Shown here: one piece after another, positions 59,969 through 62,830 of the stretch
How the letters are laid out: each line of letters opens with the position of its first letter
Position numbering within the stretch: the stretch's first letter is position 1
NCBI GenBank assembly: GCA_017535635.1
Contig: JAFXTU010000029.1
Location: 1 to 62,830 of the forward strand
Length of the DNA stretch: 62,830 nucleotides
DNA from: Oscillospiraceae bacterium
GTDB taxonomy: Bacteria; Bacillota; Clostridia; Oscillospirales; Oscillospiraceae
Reading direction: 5' to 3'
Translations under genes and position numbers: made by a program
The notes under the pieces: generated by a model
Database searches by the model: none
The model's input: the letters and a program-made list of their open reading frames with translations, nothing else
Told to the model about the DNA's origin: nothing

Positions 59969-60774
59969 GGGACAGGATCGACCTCCACTGCCATACGGAC
60001 TATTCCGACGGGGAGCTCTCCCCCGCCCAGGCGGCGGAAACGGCCCTTCAAGCAGGGCTTCGCGCCCTGGCAATCACCGACCATGACACCATGGAGGGCT
60101 TTTTGACCCTGGGACCCGTCCCGGGCCTGGAACTGGTGCCGGGAATTGAACGGAAGGCGGACTGGGAGGGCGTCGAGCTGCACATCCTGGGCTACGACGG
60201 GGATTGGGAAGCTCTCCGCCGCTTCCCCCAGGTGGAACGGGAACGGGAGGAGCGGAACGCCGCCATGGTGGAAAAGCTCCGCTCGGCCGGGGTGGACATC
60301 TCTCTGGAGGAGCTGAAGGCCCGGAAAAAGGGGGTCGTCGGTCGGCCCCACATCGCCGAGCTCCTGGTGGAGAAGGGGTACTTCTCCTCGGTTCGGCAGG
60401 CCTTTGACGAATGGCTCAGCGAGGGGAAGCCCTACTATGTCCCCATCGCCCGGGAGACGGTCCCGGAGGTGGCGTCCCAGCTCCGGGCTTCCGGGGCAAA
60501 GGTGGTGCTGGCGCACCCACTGCAATACAAGCTTTCCGAGGCGGGTCTGCGGGAACTGGTGGAGCTTTGCGCGGAGAGCGGCTTTCACGGCATGGAGGTC
60601 TACTATTCCGGCTACACGCCCGCCCAATCCTCCGATCTGGCGGCGCTGGCAGATGAATTCGGCCTCTGCCTCACCGGGGGCAGCGACTTCCACGGCGCCA
60701 AGCGGCCCGAGCGGGTCCTGGGAGGTGTGGACGTCCCCTACTCCCTGCTGGAAAAGCTGCGGGAGAAGGAATAG
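59965..60774 (+). CDS. PHP-domain phosphoesterase
   Basis: 269 residues. PHP metal motifs: DLHCHTDYSDGELSP at 6-20, ITDHDTMEGF near 44-53, ELVPGIER near 64, GRPHIAELLVEKG near 116, AHPLQYK near 180 and GSDFHGAKRP near 228. This order matches the YciV/RNase AM/phosphoesterase subgroup (3',5'-nucleotide bisphosphatase or 5'-3' RNase) rather than histidinol phosphatase. ATG at 59965 overlaps the DUF1015 stop. Confidence 0.9.
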   Translation: MRDRIDLHCHTDYSDGELSPAQAAETALQAGLRALAITDHDTMEGFLTLGPVPGLELVPGIERKADWEGVELHILGYDGDWEALRRFPQVEREREERNAAMVEKLRSAGVDISLEELKARKKGVVGRPHIAELLVEKGYFSSVRQAFDEWLSEGKPYYVPIARETVPEVASQLRASGAKVVLAHPLQYKLSEAGLRELVELCAESGFHGMEVYYSGYTPAQSSDLAALADEFGLCLTGGSDFHGAKRPERVLGGVDVPYSLLEKLREKE

Positions 60775-60790
60775 AACCGCAGGCAGTTTT

Positions 60791-60829
60791 CCCCGCCTCC
60801 GGCCCGACGCCGGGAGGCGGGGACCTTTT
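60791..60829 (+). terminator. intrinsic terminator after PHP gene
   Basis: 13-bp stem (CCCCGCCTCCGGC with GCCGGGAGGCGGGG, one unpaired base) and five-base loop, then ACCTTTTTG. It separates the PHP gene from dpaA. Confidence 0.8.
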
Positions 60830-60849
60830 TGCCTTCCGCGCATAGGATG
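60823..60849 (+). promoter_or_regulatory. sigma-K-like promoter of dpaAB
   Basis: AC (60823-60824), then 16 bases, then GCATAGGATG with CATA at 60841-60844. This matches the sigma-K consensus AC-N16-gCATAnnnTA except for the final base, and sits 25 bases before the dpaA start. Dipicolinate synthase is a mother-cell sigma-K gene in spore formers. Confidence 0.6.
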
Positions 60850-60866
60850 GACGGAGGTGATGACCC

Positions 60867-61568
60867 ATGACCATCGCGCTGCTGCCGGGGGACGCCCGGC
60901 AGAGGTATTTGGGGGATCTGCTGGGCCGGGAGGGACATGAGATTGTCCCCTACGTTCCCGGCGAAAAAGCGGACGCCTGGCTCTTCCCCCTGCCCACCGG
61001 GGATCACCCGGCTTTGGCGGAGCTGCCTCCCGACAGTCTTGCCCTGGTGGGCAAGGCCAGGGGGGACCATCCCCGGCTGCGGCTCCGGGACTACTATTCC
61101 GGGGAGGCGGTGCAGCTTATGAACGCGGCCATCACGGCGGAGGGGGCCATCGCCGCCGCCATCGGGCACACAGGCCGGACCCTCCTGGGTTCCCGCGTAC
61201 TGATTTTGGGCGGAGGGCGCATCTCCCGGGCCCTGGCGCCACGGCTCCGTGCCCTGGGGGCCGCGGTGACGGTCTATGCCAGGCGGGCGGAGGAAAGGGC
61301 CGTTGCCTTCGGTACGGGCTGCGAGGTCCTTTCAGTGCTTCCGGCACAGCCGGAGGGCTGGGACCTGCTCTTCAACACCGTCCCCTTCCCCATCCTGGAC
61401 AAAGCCCCGGACTGCCCTGCCATCGAGCTGGCCTCCGCCCCCGGAGGCTTCCGGGATCCCGGCGGCGTCATCCCTGCCGGGGGACTTCCGGGCAAAACAG
61501 CCCCCCACAGCGCGGCGGAGGCTCTTCTGGAGCCCATCCGGGCCATCCTCAGGGAGGAAGCATCATGA
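60867..61568 (+). CDS. dpaA: dipicolinate synthase subunit A
   Basis: Oxidises dihydrodipicolinate (from lysine synthesis) to dipicolinic acid, the calcium chelator of the spore core. 233 residues, shorter than Bacillus SpoVFA (about 297) by mainly the N-terminal part; the Rossmann core remains: VLILGGGRISRALAPRLRALG near 105 and FNTVPFPIL near 170. ATG at 60867 with GGAGG about 8 bases upstream. The ATG of dpaB overlaps its stop. Confidence 0.92.
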   Translation: MTIALLPGDARQRYLGDLLGREGHEIVPYVPGEKADAWLFPLPTGDHPALAELPPDSLALVGKARGDHPRLRLRDYYSGEAVQLMNAAITAEGAIAAAIGHTGRTLLGSRVLILGGGRISRALAPRLRALGAAVTVYARRAEERAVAFGTGCEVLSVLPAQPEGWDLLFNTVPFPILDKAPDCPAIELASAPGGFRDPGGVIPAGGLPGKTAPHSAAEALLEPIRAILREEAS

Positions 61569-62128
61569 AAAAACTGGGGCTCGCCGTCTGCGGCTCCTTT
61601 TGCACCTTTGACGAACTGCTGCCCCAGGTCCAACACCTGAGGCAGCACTATGAGCTCTACCCCATTCTCTCCGAGGCGGCCTACCTGACGGACACCCGCT
61701 TCGGCCTGGCCGCCGCCTTTGTGAAGGACCTGCGGGAGCTCTGCGGCCGGGAGCCCATCACCACCATCGAGGCCGCCGAGGCCCTGGGGCCGAAGAAGCT
61801 CCTGGACGCCCTGGCCGTGGCCCCCTGCACGGGAAACACCCTGGCCAAGCTCGCCGCCGGCATCGCGGACACCCCCGTCACCTTCGCCTGCAAGGCCCAC
61901 CTGCGCAATGCCCGGCCCGTGGTGGTCGCCGTCTCCACCAACGACGGTCTGGCCGCCGCGGCGAAGAACCTGGGAGCCCTGCTGAACCGGAAGCACTACT
62001 ACTTCGTCCCCTTCGGCCAGGACGATCCGGCGGGAAAGCCCGCCAGCCTGAAGGCGGACCTCAGTCTGCTGGAGGACACCGTGGCCGCCGCCCTGGAGGG
62101 CAGGCAGCTGCAGCCGATCCTGAGGTAA
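61565..62128 (+). CDS. dpaB: dipicolinate synthase subunit B (flavoprotein)
   Basis: 187 residues, UbiX/PpcD-like flavoprotein fold. LAVCGSFCTFDELLPQV near 6, AVAPCTGNTLAKLAAGIADTPV near 90 and the FMN-region RPVVVAVSTNDGLAAAAKNLG near 118. Pair with dpaA gives a complete dipicolinate synthase, evidence for sporulation. Overlaps dpaA by four bases (ATGA). Confidence 0.94.
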   Translation: MKKLGLAVCGSFCTFDELLPQVQHLRQHYELYPILSEAAYLTDTRFGLAAAFVKDLRELCGREPITTIEAAEALGPKKLLDALAVAPCTGNTLAKLAAGIADTPVTFACKAHLRNARPVVVAVSTNDGLAAAAKNLGALLNRKHYYFVPFGQDDPAGKPASLKADLSLLEDTVAAALEGRQLQPILR

Positions 62129-62164
62129 AAGAAAACCGGGGAGCTGGAAGCACAGCTTCCCGGT
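62127..62164 (-). terminator. bidirectional terminator between dpaB and cupin gene
   Basis: About 12-bp stem (62135-62146 with 62153-62164, one mismatch). On the minus strand it is followed by TTTTCTTTT, serving the cupin gene. Confidence 0.75.
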
Positions 62165-62184
62165 TCGGTGCCTGAATGAGCCGA

Positions 62185-62667
62185 TCAGGGTTCTTCTTTG
62201 CTCTCCTCCGTGAGGCGCAGAGAGTAGGCCGGGCTCAGGGACACGGAGAAGTGGAGGATGGGCCGCCGCAGCTCCAGGATGGAGAGGGGCAGGTGCTTCA
62301 TCCCCGCGGGCATGAAGATGATGGAGCTCCTGGTGAGGCGGTGTTTTTCCCCGTTGATGCCGATCTCGATGACGCCACCCAGGTCGTACTTATTCTCCGG
62401 GTCGGAGCCCAGGAAGCCCACCAGCTCGTCGAAATCGTGGACATGCTCCTCGTGGTAGGGCAGGGGCCGGAAGTCCGGGGCGTGGACGTACCAGGTGGTG
62501 TTCATCTGGAAAGCGCCGGGGACCTGGCTGGCGTCCATATACAGGATGCGGCTGCCCCACTTCTTGTATATCTCGTTGAAGGGGTTATCCCCGGTGAACT
62601 GGGCCGCCAGCTCCTGGACGATCTGGCCCCCGTACTCTCCCTCGGTGTTCATGACGTAGTTTTCCAT
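62185..62667 (-). CDS. cupin-domain protein
   Basis: 160 residues. Cupin-like pattern HEEHVHDFDELVGFLG (His and Glu ligands) near 72-87 and a later MPAGMKHLPLSI near 119, which together would bind one metal ion. No partner enzyme is adjacent. ATG at 62667 with AAAGGAG 8 bases upstream. The upstream region is interrupted by the 3' end of a group II intron only 23 bases before the start codon, so the gene's native promoter may have been displaced. Confidence 0.8.
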   Translation of the reverse strand: MENYVMNTEGEYGGQIVQELAAQFTGDNPFNEIYKKWGSRILYMDASQVPGAFQMNTTWYVHAPDFRPLPYHEEHVHDFDELVGFLGSDPENKYDLGGVIEIGINGEKHRLTRSSIIFMPAGMKHLPLSILELRRPILHFSVSLSPAYSLRLTEESKEEP

Positions 62668-62734
62668 GCGGATTTCTCCTTTTCAGTGCAATCGGGTAGG
62701 AGGTCACCCATTAGTTGAGTGACCGACCTCCCAC

Positions 62735-62768
62735 ACCACCGTGCGTACCGTTCGGTACACGGCGGTTC
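62735..62768 (-). ncRNA. group II intron domain V
   Basis: 34-base hairpin on the minus strand, running from GAACCGCCGTGTACC through a GAAC loop to GGTACGCACGGTGGT. It has the conserved two-base bulge and the bottom-stem triad seen in bacterial group II introns. This is the catalytic core of the ribozyme. Confidence 0.8.
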
Positions 62769-62829
62769 AACCGCATAAGTGCAGATGCTCGTACAGGTCG
62801 AGAAGGCTAACAAGTCCGGCCTGTGCGAG
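62767..62829 (-). CDS. C-terminal end of group II intron reverse transcriptase/maturase (partial)
   Basis: Last 20 codons and stop of a frame that enters from beyond the window: LAQAGLVSLLDLYEHLHLCG. It stops at the first base of domain V, as the intron-encoded protein does when it is carried in domain IV. The catalytic domains are outside the window. Too short to classify further. Confidence 0.65.
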   Translation of the reverse strand, partial: LAQAGLVSLLDLYEHLHLCG

Positions 62830-62830
62830 C

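Larger units (their letters stand above)
62691..62830 (-). mobile_element. group II intron, 3' end (runs off window)
   Basis: The intron RNA is on the minus strand and its 3' terminus is CCTACCCGAT near 62691. Domain VI: GGTCAC (62702-62707) pairs with GTGACC (62719-62724) and holds an AACTAAT branch segment. Domain V occupies 62735-62768. The reading frame of the intron-encoded protein ends just upstream. The short stem and CGC-type catalytic triad suggest bacterial class C, which usually inserts next to terminators. Confidence 0.85.

Overview
The window looks like chromosomal DNA from a GC-rich, endospore-forming, low-oxygen Firmicute, most likely a Clostridia member of the Oscillospiraceae/Eubacteriales type. 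Evidence for this is a WalRK cell-wall two-component operon, a HrcA/CIRCE heat-shock operator, a PyrR-type pyr leader, OhrR, dipicolinate synthase (dpaAB) with a sigma-K-like promoter, strong AGGAGG ribosome sites, frequent TTG/GTG starts and a bacterial group II intron. The genus is an inference; no rRNA or tRNA gene is present.

Layout. (1) 1-4317: the 5' part of carB and pyrC on the minus strand behind a PyrR-style attenuator; an Hsp20 gene behind a perfect CIRCE; a 156-bp inverted-repeat element inserted at the stop codon of ohrR. (2) 4317-5510: ohrR and a glutathione peroxidase, each with a strong promoter. (3) 5536-22154: a 15-gene minus-strand polysaccharide operon. It contains an ABC export pair, four stand-alone glycosyltransferases, the CDP-4-keto-3,6-dideoxyhexose genes rfbF-rfbG-rfbH, a Nudix hydrolase, two separate split transketolase pairs, a DRE-TIM aldolase, a degenerate aldolase fused to a glycosyltransferase-like domain, and an SDR. 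Together these suggest a surface glycan with branched-chain or chain-extended sugars; this is the best candidate for an undescribed pathway. (4) 22301-31420: a TM1586-type nitroreductase, then a complete shikimate/Phe/Tyr operon (aroF-tyrA-aroB-aroA-aroC-pheA-aroEK-aroQ), nearly all with ATGA-type overlaps, behind a 20-residue leader peptide rich in Tyr/Phe/Trp and a classical attenuator. (5) 31484-36720: AIM24, a UroD-family protein, an esterase with a Gly-Pro tail, an FNT channel and an MFS transporter. (6) 36737-51301, minus strand: a small-multidrug-export family protein, pgcA, a DUF2007 protein, rlmH, walJ, murA, yycI-like, yycH-like, walK, walR, Nudix, topB, a MalY-type lyase and an FMN reductase. 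(7) 51384-54426, minus strand: an iron alcohol dehydrogenase and a CobW GTPase / His-rich protein / metallophosphoesterase operon. (8) 54496-62128: an SH3/Sel1 membrane protein, then plus-strand O-antigen-ligase-like, MATE, DUF1015, PHP phosphoesterase and dpaAB genes. (9) 62185-62830: a cupin gene and the 3' end of a group II intron running off the window.

Functional links. The pyr and aro operons both carry self-contained leader attenuators. Peroxide defence (gpx/ohrR), cell-wall homeostasis (WalRK with MurA and WalJ) and surface glycan export form the envelope-stress theme. Gene starts were chosen by ribosome-binding site and overlap with the upstream stop, so several differ from the longest possible reading frame.
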